DNA of 47,192 nt from Muricoccus nepalensis (lineage in GTDB: Bacteria; Pseudomonadota; Alphaproteobacteria; Acetobacterales; Acetobacteraceae): NCBI RefSeq assembly GCF_006438825.1, contig NZ_RCZP01000042.1:20357-67548 (forward strand), read 5' to 3'. The notes under the pieces are model-generated. The model was not told the DNA's origin. It made no database searches and saw only the letters and a list, made by a program, of their open reading frames with translations. The position numbers and the translations under genes are program-made. Positions 34,351-42,811 of this stretch are shown piece after piece (the stretch's first letter is position 1; every line of letters begins with the position of its first letter).

Positions 34351-35871
34351 ATGTCCGACTTTGCTGGGATGCTAAAACGACAAAAGATCCTTGGCGATTT
34401 TGGAGAGTTCGCCCTCCGTTCCGAAGACCTTGACCAGGTTCTCCACGAAGCCTGCCGTCTGATTAGTGAAGCGCTCGGAACCGACCGTGCCAAGATCCTG
34501 GAGATCCTCCCCGCTGAACGGCAGCTCTTCGTCAGGGCAGGTGTGGGTTGGGATGCCGGCATCGTCGGCGAACTGCGCATCTCCATGGAAGAGCATTCCT
34601 CGGAGAGCTTCGCGATCAATTCCGGCGGGCCCGTAATCACCCAGGACATGAGCCGGGAAGACCGCTTCGAGGTGCCCTCGTTCATGCGGGATGCGGGGGT
34701 AGTTGCCCTTGTGAACGTTCCGATCTTCCTACCCGGACAGCACGCTTTCGGCCTCCTGCAGGTGGACGACATCCGACCGCGCGAGTTCGGGGAGCATGAC
34801 ATCTCCTTCCTGCGCACCTACTCCGCCATCCTCGGCCCGTTGATCAACCGGCTGCTCGTGGTCGGTACCCTGCGCTCCTCGGAGGAGCGTTTCCGCCTCA
34901 CCGTAGCGGCAGCGCTCGATTACGCGATCTTCACCACGGACGCGATGGACCGGATCACCGACTGGCTGCCCGGGGCACAGGCTGTGTTTGGCTGGACGGC
35001 GGAGGAGGCGGTGGGCCAGCCCGCTGCGCTGATCTTCACCCCCGAGGATCGCGAGAACAACGTTCCAGAATGGGAGGTGGAAACGGCCCGCCGGGAGGGC
35101 GTAGCCCCGAATGTGCGCTGGCACCTGCGCAAGGACGGTGTGCGGGTGTTCATTGAGGGGAGCACCACGGCGCTTCGCGGCGACGATGGCCGGATACAGG
35201 GTTACATCAAGATCGGTCAGGACGTGACAGCCCGGAAGGCGGACGAGGAGCGGCAGACCCTACTGATGCGTGAGGTGGATCACCGGGCTAAGAACGCCCT
35301 CTCGGTGGTCAACGCGGCGCTGCGGCTGACGCGCGCTCCCGATCTGCCGAGCTATGTCAAGGCGATCGAAGGGCGGATCGATGCATTGGTCAGGGCGCAA
35401 ACGTTGCTCGCCGACGACCGCTGGGACGGGGCCGACCTTCTGACCCTGTTACGGGGTGAGCTCGCCACGTTCCTCGACGTTGAGGCTGGGGATGAAGCAC
35501 AGGTCGAAGCAGTTGGGCCGTCGGTGAGGCTTCCGGCGGGGGCAGCCCAGCCCTTGGGGATGGCAATTCACGAACTTGCTACCAATGCGATGAAGTACGG
35601 CGGCCTCTCGACCCCTGCTGGCCGTGTCGCAATTCACTGGACGAAGGAGGGCTGGCCAACCGAGATGCTTCGGCTTTGCTGGTTGGAAAGCGGTGGGCCA
35701 CCGGTTGAAGGACCGCCGGAGAAGCGCGGCTTCGGCACGCGGGTGCTGGACGGGACGGTGCGGGGTCAACTCAGGGGGGCGGTTTCGCTCGCCTGGCATG
35801 CCTCGGGGCTGGTTTGCCAAATCGAGGTGCCGCTCAGCCCGGGACCGCAGAGGTGCTCTGTGGGGCGCTGA
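34351..35871 (+). CDS. GAF-PAS HWE-family sensor histidine kinase
   Basis: A 506-aa soluble kinase. A GAF domain occupies about 20-170 (FALRSEDLDQVLHEACRLIS; FGLLQVDDIRPREF), followed by a PAS domain (180-298, DYAIFTTDAMDRITDWLPGA; IKIGQDVTARK). The HWE core has REVDHRAKN with His311, HELATNAMKYG (407-417) and WLESGGPP with WLE at 444-446. The core is a close paralogue of the kinase at 1578-3035. It follows the KaiC/hybrid-kinase pair on the same strand after 339 bp, so it is probably a separate transcription unit. The ATG has GGGA six bases upstream. Confidence 0.9.
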   Translation: MSDFAGMLKRQKILGDFGEFALRSEDLDQVLHEACRLISEALGTDRAKILEILPAERQLFVRAGVGWDAGIVGELRISMEEHSSESFAINSGGPVITQDMSREDRFEVPSFMRDAGVVALVNVPIFLPGQHAFGLLQVDDIRPREFGEHDISFLRTYSAILGPLINRLLVVGTLRSSEERFRLTVAAALDYAIFTTDAMDRITDWLPGAQAVFGWTAEEAVGQPAALIFTPEDRENNVPEWEVETARREGVAPNVRWHLRKDGVRVFIEGSTTALRGDDGRIQGYIKIGQDVTARKADEERQTLLMREVDHRAKNALSVVNAALRLTRAPDLPSYVKAIEGRIDALVRAQTLLADDRWDGADLLTLLRGELATFLDVEAGDEAQVEAVGPSVRLPAGAAQPLGMAIHELATNAMKYGGLSTPAGRVAIHWTKEGWPTEMLRLCWLESGGPPVEGPPEKRGFGTRVLDGTVRGQLRGAVSLAWHASGLVCQIEVPLSPGPQRCSVGR

Positions 35872-36109
35872 CCGCTGTTTGGGGAAAAGCCCGTCTGGCA
35901 GTTACCGTCGCTGCCGCACGACACATCCGTCCTGCTGCCGCTCCTCATCCTGGCGGATGCCTTGCTTATGCCCGGGAAGGGCGAGTTTTGGCGGCCCAAC
36001 CTATGTTGGCAGGTTCTTCCGCCGGGAAGGCCTACAGTGCGCGCTAGGGCATTCCGTTTCGAAGTGCCCGGGGCATAGATCAGTTCTGCTCCTTTTGGAG
36101 CAGCGCCCC

Positions 36110-36883
36110 ATGCAGCAGCATACCCGTCAGCACGGCCCATCGTACGGCGACCGCCCGCCCGAGCGGCACCGCCTCGTCCGCAAGCTGCAAGGCATCGCGG
36201 ACGTGACGTCCGAGGAGCGGCAGGCGTTGCTGGATCTTCCCATGACCGTCCGGAGCTATGCCAGGGGCGAGGACCTTGTCCGGGAGGGCGACGTCCCTAA
36301 CGAGTGCTGCCTGATCCTGGAGGGCTTCACTTTCCGCTATAAGCTCCTGCCCGACGGGCGGCGGCAGATCATGGCGTTCCACACGCCGGGCGACATACCC
36401 GACCTGCAGAGCCTCCACATCGGGGTCATGGATCACTCTATCGGCGCGATGATGCCGACCCAGGCGGCGTTCATCCCGCACAAGAGCATGCGCGATCTGA
36501 CGCATGCCTACCCTGGGTTACTGCATGCGTTCTGGCGCGATACCCTGATCGACGGGGCCATCTCCCGGGAGTGGCTTATCGGGGTTGGCCGGCGGGACGC
36601 CCATGAGCGCATCGCCCACCTCATCTGCGAGATGCTGCGACGCCTTAAAGCCGTGGATCTCGCCCCGAATGACACCTTCAAGATACCTGCGACCCAAGCC
36701 GACGTCGCGGACGCGCTCGGCTTGTCCAATGTGCACGTGAACCGCGTGCTGCAGGACTTCCGGCGGGAAGGGCTGATTACCTGGACCAACTACACGGTCA
36801 GCATCCTGGACTGGGAGAGGCTGCAAAAGCGCGCCCTCTTTGATGCCACCTACCTGCACCAGGCCCACGAGGCCGCCGCATGA
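36110..36883 (+). CDS. Crp/Fnr-family transcriptional regulator
   Basis: A 257-aa regulator. A cyclic-nucleotide-binding-type beta-roll spans about 35-150 (YARGEDLVREGDVPNECCLIL; RQIMAFHTPGDIPDL), followed by a dimer helix and a C-terminal winged helix-turn-helix (ATQADVADALGLSNVHVNRV, about 190-225). There is no N-terminal cysteine cluster, so it is not an FNR-type iron-sulphur sensor. The ATG at 36110 has GGAG nine bases upstream; a longer frame starting inside the previous kinase gene is a shadow. It overlaps the next gene by four bases (ATGA). Confidence 0.9.
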   Translation: MQQHTRQHGPSYGDRPPERHRLVRKLQGIADVTSEERQALLDLPMTVRSYARGEDLVREGDVPNECCLILEGFTFRYKLLPDGRRQIMAFHTPGDIPDLQSLHIGVMDHSIGAMMPTQAAFIPHKSMRDLTHAYPGLLHAFWRDTLIDGAISREWLIGVGRRDAHERIAHLICEMLRRLKAVDLAPNDTFKIPATQADVADALGLSNVHVNRVLQDFRREGLITWTNYTVSILDWERLQKRALFDATYLHQAHEAAA

Positions 36884-37194
36884 TCACGGGCCTTACCCTG
36901 GCGCCGGTGCGGGTGGGAACAGGCACAGTAGGCGAGGAAGGATGCCTGGTGTTTGCCAGGGACTGCCTGGTTGCTGTGCTCGTGCAACGGGCCGAAGGGC
37001 ACGATGCAGCAGGGCATTGGTTCCTGGAGCATGGCTTTGGCCGACTTGACGTGACAGTGCCCCCGACCTTCTCCGACCTGCAGGCCGCCGAGAGGTGGAT
37101 TGCGGGCAGACTGAGTGGCGCGGCGGTTGGCCGTGACACCCTGGTGCCCTTTCCGGGTCCCCGCACTCTGCGTCAACGACTGCTGCAACCCTGA
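36880..37194 (+). CDS. Small protein coupled to the Crp/Fnr regulator
   Basis: A 104-aa protein I do not recognise: a beta-rich first half (LTLAPVRVGTGTVGEEGCLV, CLVAVLVQRAEG), HWFLEHGFGRL, a helical stretch (FSDLQAAERWIAGRL) and a basic tail. Its ATG overlaps the regulator's TGA, so it is translationally coupled and likely acts in the same response. The IS5-family element begins 25 bp after its stop. Confidence 0.65.
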   Translation: MITGLTLAPVRVGTGTVGEEGCLVFARDCLVAVLVQRAEGHDAAGHWFLEHGFGRLDVTVPPTFSDLQAAERWIAGRLSGAAVGRDTLVPFPGPRTLRQRLLQP

Positions 37195-37258
37195 GGAAAT
37201 CAGCAGCCTAATCAACCTAGGGTCAGGACCCGTTAATTTGGGCTAGCGCTTGATCTGG

Positions 37259-38082
37259 ATGGCTGATTCCATGGCGGCTGGAGGTGCTGGCATGGCTGAC
37301 CTGTTCTGGCTGACAAGGGCGCAGATCCGGCGGATCGCGCCCTACTTTCCGCTCTCGCACGGCGTGCCGCGGGTCGACGATCAGCGGGTGGTCAGCGGTA
37401 TCCTCCACGTCATCCGCAACGGACTGCGCTGGCGCGATGCCCCGGCGGCTTACGGTCCCCACAAGACGCTCTACAACCGCTTCGTGCGCTGGAGCCGCCT
37501 CGGCGTGTTCAACCGCATCTTCGCCGGGCTCGCGGGGCGAGCGGGCGAGCCCGAGCGCCTGATGATCGATGCGACCCACCTCAAGGCGCACCGGACGGCC
37601 GCAAGCCTGCTCAAAAAGGGGATGTTCCCCGCCGTATCGGGCGCACCAAGGGCGGCCTGAACTCCAAGCTGCACGCCGTCTGTGACGGCAAGGGCCGCCC
37701 TGTGGTCCTGCTCCTTTCGGAAGGGCCGATGAGCGACCACAAAGGGGCAGCCCTGATGCTGCCCAGCCTGCCGAGCGCCAAGGTGCTGCCCAGCCTGCCG
37801 AGCGCCAAGGAGCTGCTCGGCGACAAGGGCTACGACAGCAACCGCTTCCGCGAGGCGCTCGTCGAGCGCGGCATCCAGCCCTGCATACCCTCATCCAAGA
37901 GCCGCAAGGTGCCGCTTCCCTACGACAAGGCCCTCTACCGCCAGAGACATCGCATCGAGAACATGTTCGGTCGCCTGAAGGACTGGCGCCGCATCGCCAT
38001 GCGCTACGATCGATGCGCCCACACCTTCATGTCCGCCATCTGCCTCGCAGCCAGCGTGCTCTTCTGGATCAATGAGTCCTGA
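37259..38082 (+). CDS. IS5-family transposase, -1 frameshift product
   Basis: Two overlapping frames together make a standard IS427-group DDE transposase. Frame one has MADLFWLTRAQIRRIAPYFP and GILHVIRNGLRWRDAP and ends at 37660. Frame two continues as RRIGRTKGGLNSKLHAVCDG, ELLGDKGYDSNRFREAL and RHRIENMFGRLKDWRRIAMR to 38082. The join is at AAAAAGGGG (37613-37621): slipping back one base restores KKGDVPRRIGRTKGG. This arrangement is usual for the group and is probably programmed frameshifting. A 27-bp tandem duplication at 37756-37809 adds nine residues (LPSLPSAKV) ahead of the second catalytic region and may harm activity. Confidence 0.82.
37756..37809 (+). repeat. 27-bp tandem duplication inside transposase
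   Basis: Two direct copies of a 27-bp unit (37756-37782 and 37783-37809) differ only in the first base (ATG versus GTG). The duplication is in frame and repeats LPSLPSAK. Related IS5 transposases have a single copy, as I remember them. Confidence 0.9.
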
Positions 38083-38128
38083 CCCTAGTTCAGTGTTTCA
38101 CCGATCGGGCAACGGCAGTCTGGCGCCC

Positions 38129-38365
38129 ATGCCATCGTTCTTCTTTGACACCTCTGACGGTGAACGCTTCATTCGGGACGAGATCGGCCTGGATGTGGAA
38201 AGCCTGCAAGCCGCTCGCGACGAGGCCATGGCCGCTCTGCACGCCATGAGCCAGGACAGGCCGGTCGACGGTGACCTGCGAGAGGTTTTCGCCCTCGTTC
38301 GGGATCCGAGTGGTCGGCTACTATGCAAGGCAAGGATGAGGGTCTGGTGCGAGTGGTCTGACTGA
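38129..38365 (+). CDS. DUF6894 family protein
   Basis: A 78-aa protein of the small DUF6894 type common in Rhizobiales and Acetobacteraceae: it starts MPSFFFDTSDGERFIRDEIG, then LQAARDEAMAALHAM, and ends in a strand-rich FALVRDPSGRLLCKARMRVW. The function is unknown. The ATG at 38129 is chosen because the family begins at this motif; the longer frame runs back into the IS element. A weak inverted repeat (AGAGGAT...ATCCTCT) follows the gene. Confidence 0.85.
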   Translation: MPSFFFDTSDGERFIRDEIGLDVESLQAARDEAMAALHAMSQDRPVDGDLREVFALVRDPSGRLLCKARMRVWCEWSD

Positions 38366-38464
38366 CACCGGGAAGAGGATCCTGACTAACCATCCTCTGG
38401 AACGCTTGTTATTAACACCAGACCGCTTTGTAAGCGTCGTTAAGCGGCGATGATGGGGAATACG

Positions 38465-39034
38465 ATGATCGAGTTTGACGACGACATCCTCCGAAAGCTC
38501 GCGGAGGCCGAGGTCGCCCGACAGGACGAGATGACCCGTCTTGCTGACAAGATAGGACCGGAGGACAAAAAGCTAGACGACCTCAGGACGGCGCATTTCA
38601 AGGATCGCGCGGGCGTACAGAAGGCGCTGCGTCCGCTCGTGGAGATGGAGAGGCTCAGGGAAAAGGTCCGCCGGACCGTTGCGCTGCTCGAAGCCGGCCC
38701 AGCCCACTTCCACTACACGACGGCAATCCAGACGGCGCACGAAGATGCCCTCGAACTGCTCAGTCCGCCGTACCCGCTCGACGACGCCAATTCGGGTTAC
38801 CACTGCCACGTCCGGATGCTGGTTGCAGGTGTCTGGATCGAAGGCTTCGTGGAAGCCCATAACCCTCACTTCCTGTACCTGAAACGGACCGGCGAGGACG
38901 CCGAGGTCATGGTGCCATGGGCGCAAATCGCCGCCTTCGAAACGCGGGGAGCCATCAATTACGACGCGATCCGGCGTGCCATGGACGATACAGCGGTGGA
39001 GGACGAGAGCGAACGCAGCTTGCCTTCAAACTGA
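38465..39034 (+). CDS. Protein of unknown function
   Basis: A 189-aa soluble protein. The N-terminal half is helical and charged, possibly coiled coil (ILRKLAEAEVARQDEMTRLA; ALRPLVEMERLREKVRRTVA). The C-terminal half looks like a small beta domain (YHCHVRMLVAGVWIEGFVEA; FLYLKRTGEDAEVMVPW). No family is recognised. The ATG at 38465 has GGGGA six bases upstream; two ATGs at 38450 and 38453 are alternatives without a ribosome-binding site. A strong hairpin follows the stop. Confidence 0.65.
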   Translation: MIEFDDDILRKLAEAEVARQDEMTRLADKIGPEDKKLDDLRTAHFKDRAGVQKALRPLVEMERLREKVRRTVALLEAGPAHFHYTTAIQTAHEDALELLSPPYPLDDANSGYHCHVRMLVAGVWIEGFVEAHNPHFLYLKRTGEDAEVMVPWAQIAAFETRGAINYDAIRRAMDDTAVEDESERSLPSN

Positions 39035-39048
39035 ACAGCCTTCGGAAG

Positions 39049-39084
39049 GGCCTGAAGGGAGACCGCGAGGTCTCCCTTCAGGCC
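39049..39084. terminator. Perfect 16-bp hairpin with GCGA loop
   Basis: The arms 39049-39064 (GGCCTGAAGGGAGACC) and 39069-39084 are exact complements separated by GCGA, a GNRA-type tetraloop. It starts 15 bp after the stop at 39034 and lies before the convergent hydrolase gene. There is no T-run on either side, so it may stop transcription poorly by itself but could protect mRNA 3' ends in both directions. Confidence 0.7.
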
Positions 39085-39191
39085 GGCCGCTCTCGGGTGG
39101 AGCGCATTAGAAAGCAACGCGTTCTGCCAAGGGACCTGCCTTGATGAGATGGACATGCGCGTTCCCGGTCGAGTGGAAACAAGGGAAAGCA

Positions 39192-40232
39192 CTACCTCTT
39201 GGGGAAGGGGTACACGGCTGCGCTGCTCCCTGACGGATGCGGGCGGCGATCTGCGGCGACACCTTCCGTGGAGGAGGCTGTGATCGCTTCCACGGCACCT
39301 GCCACCTGCCGGGCTGCAAGGTGATGGACCATGTGCCCGGCACCGGGCACGATCTGCAGGTCACTTCCCCCGATTTCTGCATGGAGCCGCTCGGCCGAGC
39401 GCTTGAACACCACCTTGTCCCCATCGCCTGCGATAATGACCACCGGCAGGGAAAGACCTTCGTAGCCCGCCTGTAGGCCCAGGGCGCCCGGGATCATGAG
39501 GACGCCGTCCATCGACGTCGCGCGGATCTGAGACGGGCGTAGCGCCATCGCTGGCGAGTACTCCGCCTGGAACCGGGCTGGCACCCGGGCGGGCGAGAAC
39601 AGCATGCGCTTGACCAGCGGCATCATCAGCCAGCCGAACAGCGGGGACACAGTGTAGCGCAGGATGTCTCCCAGAATAGGGATCGCTCCGGGCGCGACCA
39701 GCAGCACGTCCGGCCGGAGCGTCCAGAAATAGTAGCCCGACAGAATCACAAGGCCGGCCGTGTCAGCCGGGTGCCGCTCGGCGAGGGCGAGGGCCACGAT
39801 GGCTCCCCAGGAATGGCCAACCACCACCGGCCGCTCGATGCCCAGAATTCGGACAGCTTTATGAAGCAGCTCGGCCTGCTCTTTCGCCGTCCACAGGCGC
39901 CCGCGTGGGCGGTCGCTGTAGCCGAACCCCGGGCGTTCGAAGATGATCACCCGATGGTTCTTGAGCAGCAGCTCGGCCACCCCACTGGTGTTGTAGTCGT
40001 CCCCGGTCACCATGTTGCCGTGGATCAGGACGACAGCGCTTCCAGTGCCGCGATCGCTGTAGTGCAGGCGAACGCCATCCACCTCGACGAAGGAGCCCTC
40101 GGGTGGATGCCGGCGCTCCGCTTGTCGCGCTGCCAGGTGATTGACCAGGGCGAGCGCGCCAAAGGCACCAACGACGCAGGCAACGGTCCGTCCGTGGCGC
40201 CGAGCGCCACGTGATCTTCTAGCGAGGTTCAT
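39192..40232 (-). CDS. Membrane-anchored alpha/beta hydrolase
   Basis: A 346-aa hydrolase. A basic N-terminus and one hydrophobic helix (about 17-36) probably anchor it in the inner membrane or act as an uncleaved signal. The fold shows VLIHGNMVTGDDY, FERPGFGYSDRP, the nucleophile elbow VVGHSWGAIVALALA with Ser141, the acid region IAGDGDKVVF and the final His in PGAGHMVHHLA. It resembles epoxide- or haloperoxidase-like esterases; the substrate is unknown. The last 30 residues look disordered. It is convergent with the gene at 38465, with the strong hairpin between. Confidence 0.85.
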   Translation of the reverse strand: MNLARRSRGARRHGRTVACVVGAFGALALVNHLAARQAERRHPPEGSFVEVDGVRLHYSDRGTGSAVVLIHGNMVTGDDYNTSGVAELLLKNHRVIIFERPGFGYSDRPRGRLWTAKEQAELLHKAVRILGIERPVVVGHSWGAIVALALAERHPADTAGLVILSGYYFWTLRPDVLLVAPGAIPILGDILRYTVSPLFGWLMMPLVKRMLFSPARVPARFQAEYSPAMALRPSQIRATSMDGVLMIPGALGLQAGYEGLSLPVVIIAGDGDKVVFKRSAERLHAEIGGSDLQIVPGAGHMVHHLAARQVAGAVEAITASSTEGVAADRRPHPSGSSAAVYPFPKR

Positions 40233-40616
40233 TTGTACCCTTTACGCGGCGCGGCATTTTACGGTTGCCGGAATGGCTACTCAGCCTGTCGCGCCTCGAA
40301 CGCGTCGGCTTGTGCAATGTTGCAACACGACATGTCCGCTTTCGAGCAGCCCCGTGGTGAACAGGCTCCGCAGCCGCACGTCGCTGTGCGCTGATCGTCG
40401 CGCCTGGCTTGAACTGGTCATCGTTGATAGCTGCCCCATGTCCGGACCTTGCATCGCCGCATGCAACGAGGTCGTCGATGGCAAGCCTCCCGATCGCGGA
40501 TTGCTGCTACACTTTGGGTCTCAGATCCTCAGCGGACCCGTGAGGATCACTTTCATTATCGATGCCCCGAATAGATGGCCGCGGCCGCCATTCGGGCAGG
40601 CGTCAGGAGCAAGCAC
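40233..40616. other. Intergenic region
   Basis: These 384 bp lie between the divergent hydrolase and the small gene at 40617. An 8-bp inverted repeat GATCCTCA...TGAGGATC (40524-40548, 9-base loop) is the only structure I see. The open frame crossing the region has no protein character. Confidence 0.35.
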
Positions 40617-40757
40617 GTGAATTTTCAGGCCTGGATTGCTGAGATCGACGCCGTGGTGACCTTCGATGTGGATGCAGAGCTATGGCGGAAGTATTTTGAA
40701 GCCGGCCTGACGCCTCTTCAGGCCATTGAACAGAACCGCATCGACGAGGAAGTCTAG
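40617..40757 (+). CDS. 46-aa small protein
   Basis: From a GTG the frame encodes NFQAWIAEIDAVVTFDVDA and ELWRKYFEAGLTPLQAIEQN, ending RIDEEV. The aromatic/acidic composition and the near-identical tail preserved at 34057-34142 (changes mostly at third codon positions) suggest a real, conserved peptide that exists in more than one copy. The function is unknown. An ATG 42 bases upstream is an alternative start. Confidence 0.5.
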   Translation: MNFQAWIAEIDAVVTFDVDAELWRKYFEAGLTPLQAIEQNRIDEEV

Positions 40758-40814
40758 CTGCGCCCCGCGGAGAGAGAGGCATGACAGCCAAGCAGGGAAC
40801 CCTCGCGTGCGGCC

Positions 40815-41097
40815 ACAACCTGAGGGCTCCATCGCACGAAGCGGTTGCACAAGGTCTTGTAGAGATCGCAGGCCTCGAGGCGTCGCGCCAGCGCAACCCA
40901 CTGCGGGTAATTTGAAGAATACCGCTGGCCACACCCTGAGCGTCACCTGCGGCATCTTGTGTGAGAACAGGAAATAGGGCGCGATCCGCCGGATCTGCGC
41001 CCTCGTCAGCCAAAACAGATCAGCCATGGCGGCAGCAACTCCGGCCGCCATGGAAGCAGTCATCCAGGTCAAGCGCTAAACCAAGGTCAACGAGGCC
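40815..41097 (-). pseudogene. IS5-family (IS427-group) transposase N-terminal remnant
   Basis: The minus strand repeats the start of the element at 37220: MADLFWLTRAQIRRIAPYF, then, after a frame change, ASGILQITRSGLRWRDA and YKTLCNRFVRW. The left-end non-coding bases (TTTAGCGCTTGA) also match. At least one frameshift and loss of everything after about residue 85 make it dead. A 9-bp inverted repeat (CCAAGGTCA...TGACCTTGG, 41081-41106) marks the boundary. Confidence 0.75.
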
Positions 41098-41371
41098 TGA
41101 CCTTGGCACTTCAGCTGCGCATGCCAGAGGTGCTTATCGCCCCGGTGGGTTGGAACAACTGTCGTGTTAGCCCTTCTTGGCCTGTCTGCGTTGTATCCGG
41201 AGGCGCTTGCGGCCGGTCTTTCGGCTGCGTTTAGGTCTGATACGCACGACGGCACAGCCCCTGCGTGAGTTGGAACGTCGGAACCTAGCAAGCTAGCCTC
41301 CGACTACAAACGAACAGCGCGGCGGGTTGGGGCACCGATACTGGAATGCGCAACTGTGGTATTAGCTCAGC

Positions 41372-42700
41372 TTACCCCTGCGCAGGTGCCGGGTGCGGGT
41401 GTTCAAGGAAGAAGCGCACCATCTCGCGCGACGCGTCCGGCCCGCGCGGATCGGTGTAGGTTCCGGCGGCGCTGCCGCCCGACCAGGCGTGCCCGCCCCC
41501 GTGCACAACCCACTGCTCGAGCACCGCAGCCTCACCAGCGGGGGCATAGAGGCTACGGGTATAAGAACGCCCACCACCCACCTGCCCCTGCTCAACCCTC
41601 GCAGGCAGCTTGCCGCTTGCAGCGGCGCCCGCCTGCGCGATGACTTGGTCCCCGTTGCTCGGGTGAACCGTGCCGTCCTTATCGGCGTGGAACACGATGG
41701 TCGGGACTACGCGGGCCGTTCCTCCAGCAGCAGGCTCGCCGCCTCGCGCGGACGGCGTCCGTCCGGCCGCGCCCTGGCGCATGGCGGCGAAGGCCGAGGG
41801 CATGTCACGCGCCGCGCCGCAAGCGAGCCCGGAGTGGACGCCAACAGCCGCGTAGAGGTCGGGATAGGCCGCCCCCATGATCGCGGCTGCCGCCCCGCCG
41901 GCCGACAGCCCGGCCACGAACACACGGTGCGGGTCGACAGCGTAATCGCGCATGACCTGGCGCGTGGCGCCCGCGATCAGTGCGGGCTCGCCCTTGCCGC
42001 GGAGCTGGTCGCTCGGGCTGAACCAGTTCCAGCACCGCTGCGCGTTGGCGGAGGCCGTCTGCGCCGGGTACATGACGAGGAAGGTTCCCTCCTCGGCCAG
42101 GGTATTCATGCGGGTGCCAGCGGCGAAGTCGTCGGGCGACTGGGTGCAGCCATGCAGCATGACCACCAGTGGTACGCTTTGCCCGGCACGGTAGCCGCTG
42201 GGCACGTAGAGCTTGTAGCCGAGGTTCCCGGCATCACCCGCGAACGCCGCCGTCTCGAACCGCGCGCCGTTGGGCAGGGGAGCCTGGTTAGCTGCGAACC
42301 CGCCGGGCGCGAAGCTACTCGACAGGCCAGCAGTGCCCTGTGCAAGGCCGCCCTGCTTGAAATGATCAAGCATGCCGCGCAGCGCCTCGGGCATCGGAGA
42401 TGGTGCGGTCCGGCCCATGCCTGCACCAGACCACGAGCTGGCCCCCTCCCCTGCGGCCTGTGGCGGCGGAACGGCGTTCTTCACCTCACCGGTCTCAGGC
42501 TCCACGTCGAAGACACGCGGCAGGCGCGCGGTGGGGTCAACGGTGCCGGTGGGGCGAGCCGCTTTGGGCACAGCGCCGGGCGAGGCCTCCCCGCGGAACA
42601 GGCGCTGCAGCAGCGCGGTTGCTTCGGTGACACGCCCCTCCCGGGTGAGGCGGGCAGCCTCCTGCATGTCGGGAAGCGCTTTGCTGTCGATCGGGGTCAT
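41372..42700 (-). CDS. PHB depolymerase family esterase
   Basis: A 442-aa esterase of the PHB depolymerase/feruloyl esterase-like family. After a 150-residue N-terminal region that starts helical (MQEAARLTREGRVTEATALL) and becomes low in complexity, the catalytic domain has YKLYVPSGYRAGQSVPLVVM, LHGCTQSPDDFAAGTRMN, the lipase box GLSAGG with Ser266, and HGGGHAWSGG with the likely His. No signal peptide is seen, so it may act inside the cell on short-chain or polyester substrates. I chose the ATG at 42700; the longer frame begins in non-coding sequence. The CopG-like gene lies 111 bp upstream on the same strand, a pairing I recall from other Alphaproteobacteria. Confidence 0.87.
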   Translation of the reverse strand: MTPIDSKALPDMQEAARLTREGRVTEATALLQRLFRGEASPGAVPKAARPTGTVDPTARLPRVFDVEPETGEVKNAVPPPQAAGEGASSWSGAGMGRTAPSPMPEALRGMLDHFKQGGLAQGTAGLSSSFAPGGFAANQAPLPNGARFETAAFAGDAGNLGYKLYVPSGYRAGQSVPLVVMLHGCTQSPDDFAAGTRMNTLAEEGTFLVMYPAQTASANAQRCWNWFSPSDQLRGKGEPALIAGATRQVMRDYAVDPHRVFVAGLSAGGAAAAIMGAAYPDLYAAVGVHSGLACGAARDMPSAFAAMRQGAAGRTPSARGGEPAAGGTARVVPTIVFHADKDGTVHPSNGDQVIAQAGAAASGKLPARVEQGQVGGGRSYTRSLYAPAGEAAVLEQWVVHGGGHAWSGGSAAGTYTDPRGPDASREMVRFFLEHPHPAPAQG

Positions 42701-42811
42701 GTTCTTGCCTTTGTCGCACGGGCTCGCCGGCGGCCTCCCAGCAAGGGTGGTCCGATCCGCGCCGCGGCTGTGTTGTGCAGTGAGGGGGAGCAATGCCTCC
42801 CCGAGTGGAGT

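Larger units (their letters stand above)
37220..38085. mobile_element. IS5-family (IS427-group) insertion sequence
   Basis: An 866-bp element. The ends read GGGTCAGGACCCGTT (37220-37234) and the complement of GGGTCAGGACTCATT (38071-38085). Both ends sit in CTAG (37217-37220 and 38085-38088), consistent with duplication of a TA target, the habit of the IS427 group. It carries one transposase split over two frames. A degenerate N-terminal copy lies at 40815-41097. Confidence 0.85.

Noticed and set aside
36050-36076. Imperfect inverted repeat GGGCATTCC...GAAGTGCCC as an autoregulatory Crp/Fnr site
   Set aside because: The arms are offset by one base and do not match a Crp or FNR consensus.
41167-41294. 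Short Lys/Arg-rich minus-strand frame (RPKRSRKTGRKRLRIQRR)
   Set aside because: No usable start codon or ribosome-binding site was found after the upstream TAG; it is too short to support as a gene.
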